Shown here: positions 1-8,620 of the stretch, one piece after another
Layout: each line of letters begins with the position of its first letter
Numbering within the stretch: position 1 is the first letter of the stretch
Source: Schleiferiaceae bacterium
Lineage (GTDB): Bacteria > Bacteroidota > Bacteroidia > Flavobacteriales > Schleiferiaceae
Direction of reading: 5' to 3'
Assembly (NCBI GenBank): GCA_018401735.1
Contig: JAGYKI010000001.1
Span: 186,001 to 250,000, forward strand
DNA: 64,000 bases
Notes under the pieces: model-generated
Database searches by the model: none
What the model saw: only the letters and a program-made list of their open reading frames with translations
What the model was told of the DNA's origin: nothing
Position numbers and translations under genes: made by a program

Positions 1-322
1 CGGTTTCGAAAATTGCATCGATCACTAGGGGAATGCTGCCGCTAAATAGAAATGGAAGACTTCCTAAAAGAGACATGGAAACCCAGCCTAAGGCAACAAT
101 TAAAAAGCCATCGCGTTTGGTAACGTCTTTTAATCGATTCCCGAAATTAATTGTGTATAAACCAAAACCAAAAGCCGCAGTAATACCACTAGCTAAAAAC
201 ATGGAGGCCCAGTCTTCGTGAAAATATATCGCCACACACATTATCACTAGCATCATTAATGAAACTATCAATAATAAGGCGCCAATGGTGGCAGCAATCA
301 TTTTGTAATTAAAGCGATACAT
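1..322 (-). CDS. trkH: TrkH-type potassium uptake protein, N-terminal part (cut by window edge)
   Basis: The reverse strand is open from an ATG at 322 to the window edge and encodes about 107 residues, starting MYRFNYKMIAATIGALL. Three hydrophobic segments are visible, followed by SLPFLFSGSIPLVIDAIFET, which matches the start of the first pore repeat of TrkH/KtrB potassium channels (LPF, then a D-A-F-E-T segment). The start lies 2 bp after the trkA stop, so the two genes form a trkA-trkH operon. TrkH is the membrane-spanning K+ subunit and TrkA its cytoplasmic nucleotide-binding regulator. The remaining roughly 380 residues lie outside the window. A second Met at residue 8 is an alternative start. 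Confidence 0.85.
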   Translation of the reverse strand, partial: MYRFNYKMIAATIGALLLIVSLMMLVIMCVAIYFHEDWASMFLASGITAAFGFGLYTINFGNRLKDVTKRDGFLIVALGWVSMSLLGSLPFLFSGSIPLVIDAIFET

Positions 323-324
323 AG

Positions 325-1665
325 CTAACGAAAATAATGGCCCACTTTTTTAGCACATTCTGTTTTGGCAAAAACCACCACTTTATCCAAAGGTTGAATT
401 TCAAAATCACCGGTGGGGATAAGACCTTCTCCGTCGCGAATAACCCCGCCGATAATAGCACCTTTGGGCAAATCCAAATCTTTAATGGCTTTTTGAGTAA
501 CCTTACATTTAGAAGTTACATTAAACTCCATTACTTCTGAATCAATGCCATGAATAGTAGATAGAGTAACGAAATCGCCCCGGCGGATATAGCGATAAAT
601 GAAATTCGCCGCCGCTAATTTTTTATTTATGAGGGAATCAATGCCTATACTTTGGGTGAGTGCTAAGTATTCAATGTTTTCTACCATCGCTATCGTTTTT
701 TTAACCCCGCGATCTTTGGCTACTAAACAAGTAAGCACATTAGTTTCGGAGTTTCCCGTTACGGCCACTAGCACATCGGCATTTTTAAGCCCTTCTTCTT
801 CCAGCTTTTCTACATCGGTACCGTCAAAATTAAGTACCATAATTTCGGGGAACATGGAAGCAATTTTATCAGCTTTTTCGGCATTTTGCTCAATTAGCTT
901 AACGTGAAATTTCTTACCCAACTTGCGGGCCAGGTGCATTCCCGTTCTACTTCCACCAATAACAATAATATCATTAATCGCAATCTTACGGCGGCCCGTA
1001 ACTTCTAAAACTTGCTCCATGCCATCGGCATGGGTAATTACAAAAAGGTGATCGCCAGCTTCTACTACCGTATCTCCTTTGGGAATAATGGTATTGTTTT
1101 CTCGGCGAATGGCCACCACCACATAGTCGCGTTTGGAGCTAAGTTTGGCTACTTCTGCCATGGACTTCCCTACTATATCAGCATCTTTATCAATGTCGAG
1201 ACCGAGTAAAGTTATCTTGCCATTTTCGAATTCAATCGATTCAGAAGCTGCGTTGGTGTTGATTAAATGACGAACCTCACGAGCCGCTAAAGATTCGGGG
1301 GAAATTAGTTCGTCGATACCAAATTCACGAATATTTAAAGTGTCTTCATCCGTAAGGTATTGCATTTGGCTAATGCGAGCAATGGTCTTTTTAGCACCCA
1401 ATTTCTTTGCATAGATCGCACTTAAAATATTTGCCTCTTCTACGGAAGTAACTGAAATAAAAAGATCGGCCGTGTCCACTTTGGCGCGCATCAAAACATC
1501 AAAATCCGTCACTTCGCCGGAAAAGGTTATCGCATCAATATGCGAATCAATTTTTACTAAAGTGTCTTGGTCGTGATCAATGATGGTAATATCATGCGAC
1601 TCGCTCGAAAGCCAAGTAGCTAGGTGAGTTCCTACCGCCCCAGCCCCGGCAATTACAATCTTCAT
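325..1665 (-). CDS. trkA: Trk system potassium uptake regulator TrkA
   Basis: This 446-residue protein is the cytoplasmic gating subunit of the Trk K+ uptake system. It has the full duplicated TrkA layout: a first RCK Rossmann domain with GAGAVG at residues 7-12, a TrkA_C domain at about 140-220, a second Rossmann domain with GGSRTG at 237-242, and a second TrkA_C domain at about 365-446. The first glycine motif is canonical for NAD(H) binding, while the second deviates, as is common in the family. Length matches the usual 450 or so residues. trkH follows 2 bp downstream on the same strand, and a good Bacteroidota promoter lies about 20 bp upstream of the start. Confidence 0.95.
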   Translation of the reverse strand: MKIVIAGAGAVGTHLATWLSSESHDITIIDHDQDTLVKIDSHIDAITFSGEVTDFDVLMRAKVDTADLFISVTSVEEANILSAIYAKKLGAKKTIARISQMQYLTDEDTLNIREFGIDELISPESLAAREVRHLINTNAASESIEFENGKITLLGLDIDKDADIVGKSMAEVAKLSSKRDYVVVAIRRENNTIIPKGDTVVEAGDHLFVITHADGMEQVLEVTGRRKIAINDIIVIGGSRTGMHLARKLGKKFHVKLIEQNAEKADKIASMFPEIMVLNFDGTDVEKLEEEGLKNADVLVAVTGNSETNVLTCLVAKDRGVKKTIAMVENIEYLALTQSIGIDSLINKKLAAANFIYRYIRRGDFVTLSTIHGIDSEVMEFNVTSKCKVTQKAIKDLDLPKGAIIGGVIRDGEGLIPTGDFEIQPLDKVVVFAKTECAKKVGHYFR

Positions 1666-1684
1666 AATTTAAGAAAATAGCTAG

Positions 1685-1715
1685 CAAAGGTAAGCATGAC
1701 AAATCGCTCTGCAAA
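1685..1715 (-). promoter_or_regulatory. Bacteroidota-type promoter for trkA-trkH
   Basis: On the minus strand the sequence reads TTTG, a 19-bp spacer, then TACCTTTG, which is an exact TAnnTTTG -7 box with a -33 TTTG at the expected distance. It sits about 20 bp upstream of the trkA ATG and points at it. Confidence 0.6.
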
Positions 1716-1951
1716 CAGCCGCCTTAGCTTTCGCTAGATAGCTAATTAAACAGAAAAATTATTACAAATTGCTAATTATCAATAGAATAGATTTTATCCT
1801 TGTTAGAATTTAGTTTAATGGGTCACGAAGACTTAACTATCATCTGATAAATTATGACGAAAAATTGCTTAAAATTCTGATTATTTGATTTTCAAGCGCA
1901 TCTGCCGAAAGGCGCCCAAAAGTGCTTTGCGCCCCAATCGCTTATCTGAAC

Positions 1952-3199
1952 TTAGGAGGCTTCAGAAGCCAATACCTTCTTATAAACTTTACCAATACTT
2001 AAACCTTGCACGATAATCGAAAAAACCACCACCACATAAGTGGTAGTTAAGAAGAGTTCCCGCTGCATATATTCATCTAAACTTAGAGCCAGAGCAATGG
2101 AAATGCCTCCCCGCAAACCACCCCAGGTTAGAAGAAAAGCTGTTTTAGGAGCGAAATTGAGATGTTTTTTAAAGATTAATACTGGTCCAGAAACCGCGAT
2201 ATAGCGCGCCGCTAGGCCAATAGGAATGGCAATGAAGCCAATGAGCAGGTAAAAACCATTAAGTTCAACAATAAGCATTTCCAAACCTATGAGCACGAAA
2301 AGAATGGCGTTTAAAAACACATCTAAAAGCTCCCAAAACTTATCAATGTACAATTGCGAAGTTTTACTCCAGGCCTCATCAGGCGATTTATTTCCCACTA
2401 AAAGTCCCGCTACCACTACAGCTAATGGTCCGCTAAAATGTAAATAACTGGCGAGACTGTAAACTCCCATAACTAGGGCGATGGTAATTATAACTTCTGT
2501 TTCGTAATTATCAATAGAACGCATCAGCTTAAAAGCGACATAACCAAAGGCGAAACCTAAAAGTACCCCGCCAATAATTTCTTCGGCAAAAAGAGTAGCG
2601 ATATCTATCGCCGAAATTTGATCTAAGCCTTCGCGAGCAATGGATAATAGCACTAAGAATACGACCACACCTACCCCATCATTGAATAAAGACTCCCCTA
2701 CAATTTTGGTTTCCAAATTTTTTGGTGCACCTATTTGCTTTAAAATACCCAATACTGCTATAGGATCAGTAGGCGCTATAAGCGAACCAAAAAGGAAACA
2801 GTAGATTAAATCGACCGGGTAATTAAAGAGTATTAGCAAATAATACATAGCATAACCAACCAACAAGGCTGAAAGGAGCACTCCTAAGGTGGCAAGCATT
2901 AAAATGGGGCCGCGATTTACTTTTAGTAAATCCAATTTGGTATGCAAAGCCCCTGCAAAAAGCAAGAAGCTAAGCATCACATCCAGTAAAAGCGATTTAA
3001 AATCTAATTCATGCACCACCGCTTTCGCTTCACTCAGAAGATCGGGTATAAAGGAACCGAAAATTAGCAGTACTATGGTGAAAATCAAAGCCATAACCAT
3101 TAATCCTATAGTGAATGGCAGCTTTAAAAATCGGGTGTTAAAATAGGCGAAAACCGCTGCTAGAAAGGTAATGGAAGAGATGATGCTAAATAGATCCAT
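1952..3199 (-). CDS. CPA1-family Na+(K+)/H+ antiporter (NhaP-like)
   Basis: This 415-residue integral membrane protein has about 12 hydrophobic segments, as expected for a monovalent cation/proton antiporter. Diagnostic motifs are TDPIAVLG at residues 144-151 and GESLFNDGVGVV at 168-179; the Asp of the ND pair is the transport aspartate known in the CPA1 family. A GGLRGGISIALAL segment near residue 350 is also typical of NhaP/NHE proteins. It would exchange cytoplasmic Na+ or K+ for protons at the inner membrane. It is transcribed in the same direction as trkA-trkH but is separated by 286 bp with a promoter in between, so it is probably an independent unit with a related ion-homeostasis role. 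Confidence 0.9.
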   Translation of the reverse strand: MDLFSIISSITFLAAVFAYFNTRFLKLPFTIGLMVMALIFTIVLLIFGSFIPDLLSEAKAVVHELDFKSLLLDVMLSFLLFAGALHTKLDLLKVNRGPILMLATLGVLLSALLVGYAMYYLLILFNYPVDLIYCFLFGSLIAPTDPIAVLGILKQIGAPKNLETKIVGESLFNDGVGVVVFLVLLSIAREGLDQISAIDIATLFAEEIIGGVLLGFAFGYVAFKLMRSIDNYETEVIITIALVMGVYSLASYLHFSGPLAVVVAGLLVGNKSPDEAWSKTSQLYIDKFWELLDVFLNAILFVLIGLEMLIVELNGFYLLIGFIAIPIGLAARYIAVSGPVLIFKKHLNFAPKTAFLLTWGGLRGGISIALALSLDEYMQRELFLTTTYVVVVFSIIVQGLSIGKVYKKVLASEAS

Positions 3200-3402
3200 A
3201 GAATTTTATTGATGGGCGACCAAAGTAATTATTTAAGGTGAATTTGAATTCTGCCAATAATTATTTTCGGAAAAAATAAAGTCGACTCTATTACAAAAGA
3301 CTACATTTACTAAGCATGCTTCAAGATTTCTGATTTTTTTGACTTGGTGAATATGTCCCGATTAATCACCTTTAAAGTCACTCACCAAACAAAAGGTAAT
3401 TC

Positions 3403-3434
3403 TTGCATTTGTAATAGTAAAACTATTACTTTTG
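3403..3434 (+). promoter_or_regulatory. Promoter of the TetR/ABC/HlyD/TolC operon
   Basis: A TTG at 3403-3405 is followed after 21 bp by TACTTTTG at 3427-3434, an exact TAnnTTTG -7 box. Transcription would start near 3440, about 15 bp before the tetR ATG. A perfect inverted repeat lies inside this promoter and ends within the -7 box. Confidence 0.65.
3411..3429. promoter_or_regulatory. Palindromic operator, probable TetR binding site
   Basis: GTAATAGT and ACTATTAC form a perfect 8-bp inverted repeat separated by AAA. It fills the space between the -33 and -7 elements and overlaps the -7 box, the classic arrangement for a repressor that blocks RNA polymerase. The gene immediately downstream encodes a TetR-type regulator, so autorepression of the export operon is the likely function (inference). 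Confidence 0.6.
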
Positions 3435-3455
3435 CGTTTTTAGAAATTACAGAAT

Positions 3456-4139
3456 ATGCATTCACTTTTAGGCAACCTCAAATTACAGATTCCGGAGAAA
3501 CTTTTTGTTAAAGATCCCGATTCCAGCGACTTAGGTAAAAGAATACTCACCCACAGTATTATTTTAATCGAATCCTTGGGGTTTGAAAACTTCACTTTTA
3601 AAAAGTTAGGTTTAGAAATTGGTTCGCCCGAGAGTACTATTTATCGCTATTTTGTGAATAAGCACAAGCTTCTACTCTATTTAACTTCCTGGTATTGGGG
3701 TTGGTTAGAATATAAAGTAGTTTTTGCCACTGCAAATGTAGAGTTGGCTCAAAGACAATTGGAAAATGCCATTTGCGCTATTTGTGAAACAGTAAAAGAA
3801 GATCAGAACTTCTCCCATATTAATGAGGAGTTGTTGCAGCGAATTGTAATTTCGGAGTCTTCCAAAGCTTTCTTAACTAAGGAAATTGAGCAAGAAAATA
3901 AAGATGGATTTTTCAAGTCCTATAAAAACCTAGTAGAACGCATCGTTATAATTATTCAAACCATAAACCCTGATTATCCTCACCCTAAAACATTGGCATC
4001 TACCCTACTGGAAACCAATCATATGCAGAAGTTTTTCAGCAGCCATTTGCCCACTATTACCGATTTAGGCAAAGATGATGAGCAGGTAATTAGTTATTTT
4101 AAAACCATGACTTTAAGTATGATTAACAATGGCAAGTAA
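3456..4139 (+). CDS. TetR/AcrR-family transcriptional repressor
   Basis: This 227-residue protein has an N-terminal TetR helix-turn-helix at about residues 25-75. The recognition region GSPESTIYRYFVNKHKLLLY follows the typical 'xSxxTIYRYFxxKxxLL' pattern. The C-terminal ligand-binding part is not recognisable by eye. The gene is first in a four-gene operon and overlaps the ABC gene by 11 bp. A palindrome inside its own promoter is a ready candidate for its operator, so it probably represses the export operon and is released by an unknown ligand. Confidence 0.85.
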   Translation: MHSLLGNLKLQIPEKLFVKDPDSSDLGKRILTHSIILIESLGFENFTFKKLGLEIGSPESTIYRYFVNKHKLLLYLTSWYWGWLEYKVVFATANVELAQRQLENAICAICETVKEDQNFSHINEELLQRIVISESSKAFLTKEIEQENKDGFFKSYKNLVERIVIIIQTINPDYPHPKTLASTLLETNHMQKFFSSHLPTITDLGKDDEQVISYFKTMTLSMINNGK

Positions 4140-5835
4140 AGATCCCAAAATGCCACTAAAGCGCTTTATCAGTTTACTGGTTAGCGAAAAGAAGGATATC
4201 GGCAATATTTACATCTATGCGATTTTTAACGGACTTTTATCACTTTCAATTCCTTTGGGGATACAGTCTATTATTAACCTTATTCAAAGCGGTAGTAGCT
4301 CTACTTCGTGGGCCGTTTTAGTTATAATCGTATTAATAGGTTTAGCCTTAGCGGGCGTTTTTCAAATTTTCCAGTTGAGCGTAGCAGAACGCATCCAACA
4401 GCGCCTTTTTGTTAACGCTTCTTTAGAATTTGCCTACCGCATTCCTCGCCTTAAGCTTTCTGGGCTAAAGGACTATTATTTGCCCGAATTGGTAAATCGC
4501 TTTTTTGATGTAATAACGGTTCAAAAGGGTTTATACAAATTACTCTTTGACTTTTCGGTAGCGAGTTTACAGATCGTTTTCGGATTGATTTTACTTTCCA
4601 TCTACCACCCCTTCTTTATTGCATTTGGCTTCTTTTTAATATTCTTACTTTTAGTCTTCTTCCGAATAACATCGGGTAAAGGTTTGGAAACCAGTCTTGA
4701 AGAAAGTAAGCACAAGTACGAGGTAGTTAGCTGGTTAGAAGAATTGGCTCGCAACCTTTCAACCTTCAAAATGGCGGGTAAAACAGATCTGCCCATGGAG
4801 CAAACCGACCTTTTAAGCGGTAAATATCTAAGAACCCGCCGTGCGCATTTCTCGGTTTTAATTCGCCAATATTCATCTTTAATCTTCTTTAAAGTATTTA
4901 TTGCTGGCGGTTTGCTGCTTTTAGGAGGTTTATTGGTTTTTGATCAGCAAATGAATATCGGTCAGTTTGTGGCGGCTGAGATTGTAATTGTACAGATTAT
5001 CAGCTCGGTAGAAAAACTGGTTTATAGCATTGAAACTATTTACGACGTTTTAACTGGTCTTGAAAAATTAGGGGCGGTTACCGATCTCGAATTGGAAAAT
5101 CAAGATGAAAGCGATCAAGTTGCCCTTGAAAATGGTGCGAAAATAAACATCAAGCTGAAGAACATTAATTTAAAATCACCACAATGGGGACATGACATTC
5201 TCAAGAATATCAACCTAGAAATTCCCCACGGCAAAAAGATTGGCATTGCAGGTGAAATGTCTTCTGGTAAATCTTCTTTACTGCAGCTTATTGCTGGATT
5301 ATTTGATAATTTTGAAGGAAGCCTGCTCTACAATGGCGTTCCATATAACAAAGTGAGGTTAGAAAATTTGCGCAGCTTAATTGGCGATAACCTTCGACAA
5401 GAAGAAATTTTCGGATCTTCCATTTTAGAAAACATCTCTCTTCGCCGCGACAATGTTAGTAATGAAGATGTTGCGCGACTATTAGATTTAGTAGGACTAA
5501 AAGATTTTGTAGAAGATTTACCCGACGGTATGTTTACCCAATTGCAAACTTCGGGTTTAGGATTAGCCAGTAGCACGCGTAATCGTATTTTAATGTCACG
5601 CAGTCTTGCCGGCAGGCACAGCTTACTCCTCTTAGAAGACAATTGGTTTGATGTCAGTCAAGATACACGCGACAGATGGCTCGACTTCCTTTGTTGCGAC
5701 TGCGAGCAGTCGGTAGTAATGGCCACCAATAATGCCGCTTCTTTAGAACGCATGGATCATATTTACCTCTTGCAAAAAGGTAAAATTATTAAAGAAGGAA
5801 CCTACGCGGACCTTAAAAACGATTTACCATGTTAA
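4129..5835 (+). CDS. ABC exporter (fused TMD-NBD) with degenerate ATPase motifs
   Basis: This 568-residue protein has an N-terminal six-helix transmembrane domain (about residues 15-310) and a C-terminal nucleotide-binding domain, the layout of HlyB/MsbA-type exporters without a C39 peptidase domain. Walker A is intact (GEMSSGKS, 375-382) and a Q-loop Gln is present. However, the LSGGQ signature reads LASST (479-483), Walker B plus catalytic Glu reads LLLLED with Asp and Glu in reversed order (503-504), and the H-loop His is Thr533. No second ABC half-transporter is encoded nearby. The gene overlaps tetR by 11 bp and hlyD by 7 bp. The most likely role is the inner-membrane component of a tripartite exporter, possibly with weak or altered ATP hydrolysis. 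Confidence 0.85.
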   Translation: MASKDPKMPLKRFISLLVSEKKDIGNIYIYAIFNGLLSLSIPLGIQSIINLIQSGSSSTSWAVLVIIVLIGLALAGVFQIFQLSVAERIQQRLFVNASLEFAYRIPRLKLSGLKDYYLPELVNRFFDVITVQKGLYKLLFDFSVASLQIVFGLILLSIYHPFFIAFGFFLIFLLLVFFRITSGKGLETSLEESKHKYEVVSWLEELARNLSTFKMAGKTDLPMEQTDLLSGKYLRTRRAHFSVLIRQYSSLIFFKVFIAGGLLLLGGLLVFDQQMNIGQFVAAEIVIVQIISSVEKLVYSIETIYDVLTGLEKLGAVTDLELENQDESDQVALENGAKINIKLKNINLKSPQWGHDILKNINLEIPHGKKIGIAGEMSSGKSSLLQLIAGLFDNFEGSLLYNGVPYNKVRLENLRSLIGDNLRQEEIFGSSILENISLRRDNVSNEDVARLLDLVGLKDFVEDLPDGMFTQLQTSGLGLASSTRNRILMSRSLAGRHSLLLLEDNWFDVSQDTRDRWLDFLCCDCEQSVVMATNNAASLERMDHIYLLQKGKIIKEGTYADLKNDLPC

Positions 5836-7208
5836 ATATATCGCCTAAAAACTCTGTCGAAAACAAGGTTGACAATCGCAAATATTCCAGCCTCCGCGTT
5901 TTTTTAGATGAGGCCAAACACCATCGCAGTAGAAAGAAACTTTACCTAATAGCCTTGGCTATTTTATTCTCAGCCCTCTTTTTACCATGGACGCAAAACG
6001 TTATGAGTAAGGGTTTTGTAACCAGTTTACAACCCGATAAAAGGCCGCAAACCTTGCAATCGGTTATTGGGGGTAGAATTGAAGAATGGCATCTTCAAGA
6101 GGGCCAGTTTGTGCGCAAAGGCGATACCCTGCTCTTTATTTCGGAAACTAAAAATGAATATTTTGATCCGCGTTTGCTGGAACGTACCGACGCTCAAATT
6201 AAAGCCAAGCAGTCTTCCAGTGAAAATTACAGTCAAAAAGCGGCTTCTTTGGCCACTCAGGTAGATGCGCTCAAAGAAAATAAACGTCTAAAATTGCAGC
6301 AAGCAGTTAATAAGATTGAAATTTTCCGCTTAAAGGTGGTGGCTGATAGTATGGATTTTATTGCTGCGAAAACCGACGAGATTTTTGCAATGGCGCAGAT
6401 GCAGCGTATGGATACTCTTTTTAATGATGGCCTCTATTCGCGGACTGATTTAGAAAAACGTCGTCAGAAATTGCAGGAAACAAGCTCCAAACGTATTTCT
6501 GCGGAAAGTAAACTATTAGCGACTCGTAACGAGTTAATCAATTCCAAGGTGGAATTGAATTCGATTAATGCCGATTACGATACCAAAATCGCCAAGGCAG
6601 AAAGTGAACGTTTCTCTACCCTATCAGCCATGTATGGTACTGATGCAGAGGTTAGTAAAATGGAGAATCAGTATTCTAATTATGCTATCCGCACTAGTAA
6701 TTATTATATCACCGCTCCTCAAGATGGTTATATCACTCAGGCCATTAAAACTGGTATTGGTGAAACCGTAAAAGAAGGAGAAGATATCTTAACTATTATG
6801 CCCGCCGATTACGATTTGGCCATTGAAATGTATGTTCGCCCATTAAACTATCCTCTCATGCATGTGGGCGAAGAAGTACGTTTGCAGTTCGACGGTTGGC
6901 CTGCCATTTTCTTTAGTGGTTGGCCTGGTGTTTCGGTAGGTACCTTTGGCGGAAGAATTGTGGCCATCGATAACTTCACCAGTGCGAATGGACTTTACCG
7001 CATTTTAGTATCTCCCGATCCAGAGCAAGAGTCTTGGCCTGAAGGCGTGCGAGTTGGCGCTGGTGTAAAAACCTTCGCTCTCCTAAACGATGTGCCTATA
7101 TGGTATGAGATTTGGCGTCAGATTAACGGTTTCCCGGCAGACTTCTACATTCCTGAAAACTCAAAAGATCAGTCTAAAGACAAGAGCTCTAATGAGAAGA
7201 AAAAGTAA
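5829..7208 (+). CDS. HlyD-family membrane fusion protein
   Basis: This 459-residue periplasmic adaptor has a short cytoplasmic N-terminus, one transmembrane helix at about residues 40-58, a lipoyl-like half motif (GGRIEEWHLQEGQFVRKGDTLL), a long alpha-helical hairpin at about 110-280, and a second lipoyl half (ITAPQDGYITQAIKTGIGETVKEGE). This is the standard order for HlyD/EmrA-type adaptors linking an inner-membrane exporter to an outer-membrane channel. It overlaps the ABC gene by 7 bp and the TolC-like gene by 17 bp, so the three export genes are translationally coupled. The charged Lys/Ser/Asp C-terminal tail is low complexity. Confidence 0.92.
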   Translation: MLNISPKNSVENKVDNRKYSSLRVFLDEAKHHRSRKKLYLIALAILFSALFLPWTQNVMSKGFVTSLQPDKRPQTLQSVIGGRIEEWHLQEGQFVRKGDTLLFISETKNEYFDPRLLERTDAQIKAKQSSSENYSQKAASLATQVDALKENKRLKLQQAVNKIEIFRLKVVADSMDFIAAKTDEIFAMAQMQRMDTLFNDGLYSRTDLEKRRQKLQETSSKRISAESKLLATRNELINSKVELNSINADYDTKIAKAESERFSTLSAMYGTDAEVSKMENQYSNYAIRTSNYYITAPQDGYITQAIKTGIGETVKEGEDILTIMPADYDLAIEMYVRPLNYPLMHVGEEVRLQFDGWPAIFFSGWPGVSVGTFGGRIVAIDNFTSANGLYRILVSPDPEQESWPEGVRVGAGVKTFALLNDVPIWYEIWRQINGFPADFYIPENSKDQSKDKSSNEKKK

Positions 7209-8586
7209 TTACTTTCTATTAATAATTGGGCTTTTTTGGCTGTGGCCAGATGCGCAAGCACAAAGCATCGACTCTACCGTTTTATCGGTAGATACCTTTG
7301 TTGCTATCGTAAAGAGACATCATCCGGTAGCTTTGCAAGCGGAGCTAATTAAAAGACAAGCGAAAGCCGAACGCCTTAAAGCGAGCGGTGCTTTCGACCC
7401 AAAGCTCTTTAGTGATATCAATCAAAAGCAGTTTAGCGAAAAGGATTATTATCAATTGCAAAACTCGGGAATTGAATTTCCCGCTTGGTTTGGTTTGAAA
7501 GCTAAAGCCGGTTATGAGTTAAACGACGGTATTTATTTAAACAATCAAAATACTGTTCCAGGCAGCGGTTTATGGTATGCTGATGTCTCGATCACCTTGG
7601 GGCAAGGTTTATTAATGGACGAAAGACGGGCCATGTTAAAACAGGCGCGTATTCTGCAAGAATCAGCCGAGTTTGAAGTCGACTTAGCCCTCAATGATTT
7701 ATTGGAAAAGGCTTTAACGAGCTATTGGCAGTGGTATGAAGCTTATCGCGAGATGGCGGTAATTAATCAGGCTTTAGATGCCGCAGAATTTAGGTTTAAA
7801 AGTATTAAAAGACAGGCGATTATCGGTGAAAAATCCATGGTGGACACGCTCGAATCGGCTATTCAAGTACAAGATCGCTCGATTCGCCTGCGTAAAGCAG
7901 AAGCGCTTTTTATTCAAAAGCGCAACGAATTAGCGACCTACCTTTGGTTGGATGGTGTCTTACCCCTTAACCTTCAAGCAGGTTCCAAGCCTGAGTTAAG
8001 TGAAGGGGCCATATTAAATATCCTCCCAGAAAATTGGTTCGAGCAGCATCCTAGTCTAAACTTTTATCGCTTAAAGCTAGAAGGCTTGGATATTGAGCGC
8101 CGATTGAAGGCTGAATCACTAAAACCGCAATTAGATTTAAACTATAAGTTTCTCAATCAGCCTTCGCCAAACGACTTTTTCGCCCAATATTCACCCGATA
8201 ACTACAACTGGGGTTTAAAAGCCACTTTCCCCATATTTGTGCGTAAAGCGAGGGGTGATTTAATGAAGACTAAGGTTAAGATAGAAGAAAATAATCTAGA
8301 GCTCGAATTAAAACGGGTAAGCCTACAAAATAAGGTGCAAGCTTTAGAGCAAGAGCTGCTCTTAAGCCAGGCTCAGCTTATTGAAACTCGTTCTATGGTT
8401 ATTAATTACCGTAGACTTTTAGAGGCGGAGAATAATAAATTCCGAAACGGAGAAAGTTCTTTATTCCTTATTAATTCACGCGAATTAAAATACATTGATG
8501 CACAGATGAAACAAGTGGAATTAGAATCTAAGGTAAACTCGGTTCGCGCTAAGTTGCAAGCTGCTGCAGGGGTTTTGGATAATTAG
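7192..8586 (+). CDS. TolC-family outer-membrane efflux protein
   Basis: From the ATG at 7192 the product has 464 residues and begins with a basic n-region and a hydrophobic stretch ending in DAQAQS, a clear signal peptide; the open frame continues further upstream but that extension has no signal peptide and lies inside hlyD. The mature part has two long helical repeats rich in Ala, Leu, Glu and Gln (about 150-270 and 350-460) separated by beta-strand segments, the pattern of the OEP/TolC fold. It overlaps hlyD by 17 bp. It should form the outer-membrane duct of the ABC-HlyD-TolC exporter. The cargo is not apparent; no small peptide gene is seen next to the operon. Confidence 0.88.
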   Translation: MRRKSNYFLLIIGLFWLWPDAQAQSIDSTVLSVDTFVAIVKRHHPVALQAELIKRQAKAERLKASGAFDPKLFSDINQKQFSEKDYYQLQNSGIEFPAWFGLKAKAGYELNDGIYLNNQNTVPGSGLWYADVSITLGQGLLMDERRAMLKQARILQESAEFEVDLALNDLLEKALTSYWQWYEAYREMAVINQALDAAEFRFKSIKRQAIIGEKSMVDTLESAIQVQDRSIRLRKAEALFIQKRNELATYLWLDGVLPLNLQAGSKPELSEGAILNILPENWFEQHPSLNFYRLKLEGLDIERRLKAESLKPQLDLNYKFLNQPSPNDFFAQYSPDNYNWGLKATFPIFVRKARGDLMKTKVKIEENNLELELKRVSLQNKVQALEQELLLSQAQLIETRSMVINYRRLLEAENNKFRNGESSLFLINSRELKYIDAQMKQVELESKVNSVRAKLQAAAGVLDN

Positions 8587-8620
8587 ATTAAATGGCCATA
8601 GATTAACATCTTTTCGCGAG

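Noticed and set aside
33..221. 62-codon open frame on the plus strand
   Set aside because: It is the shadow of the real trkH coding sequence on the minus strand.
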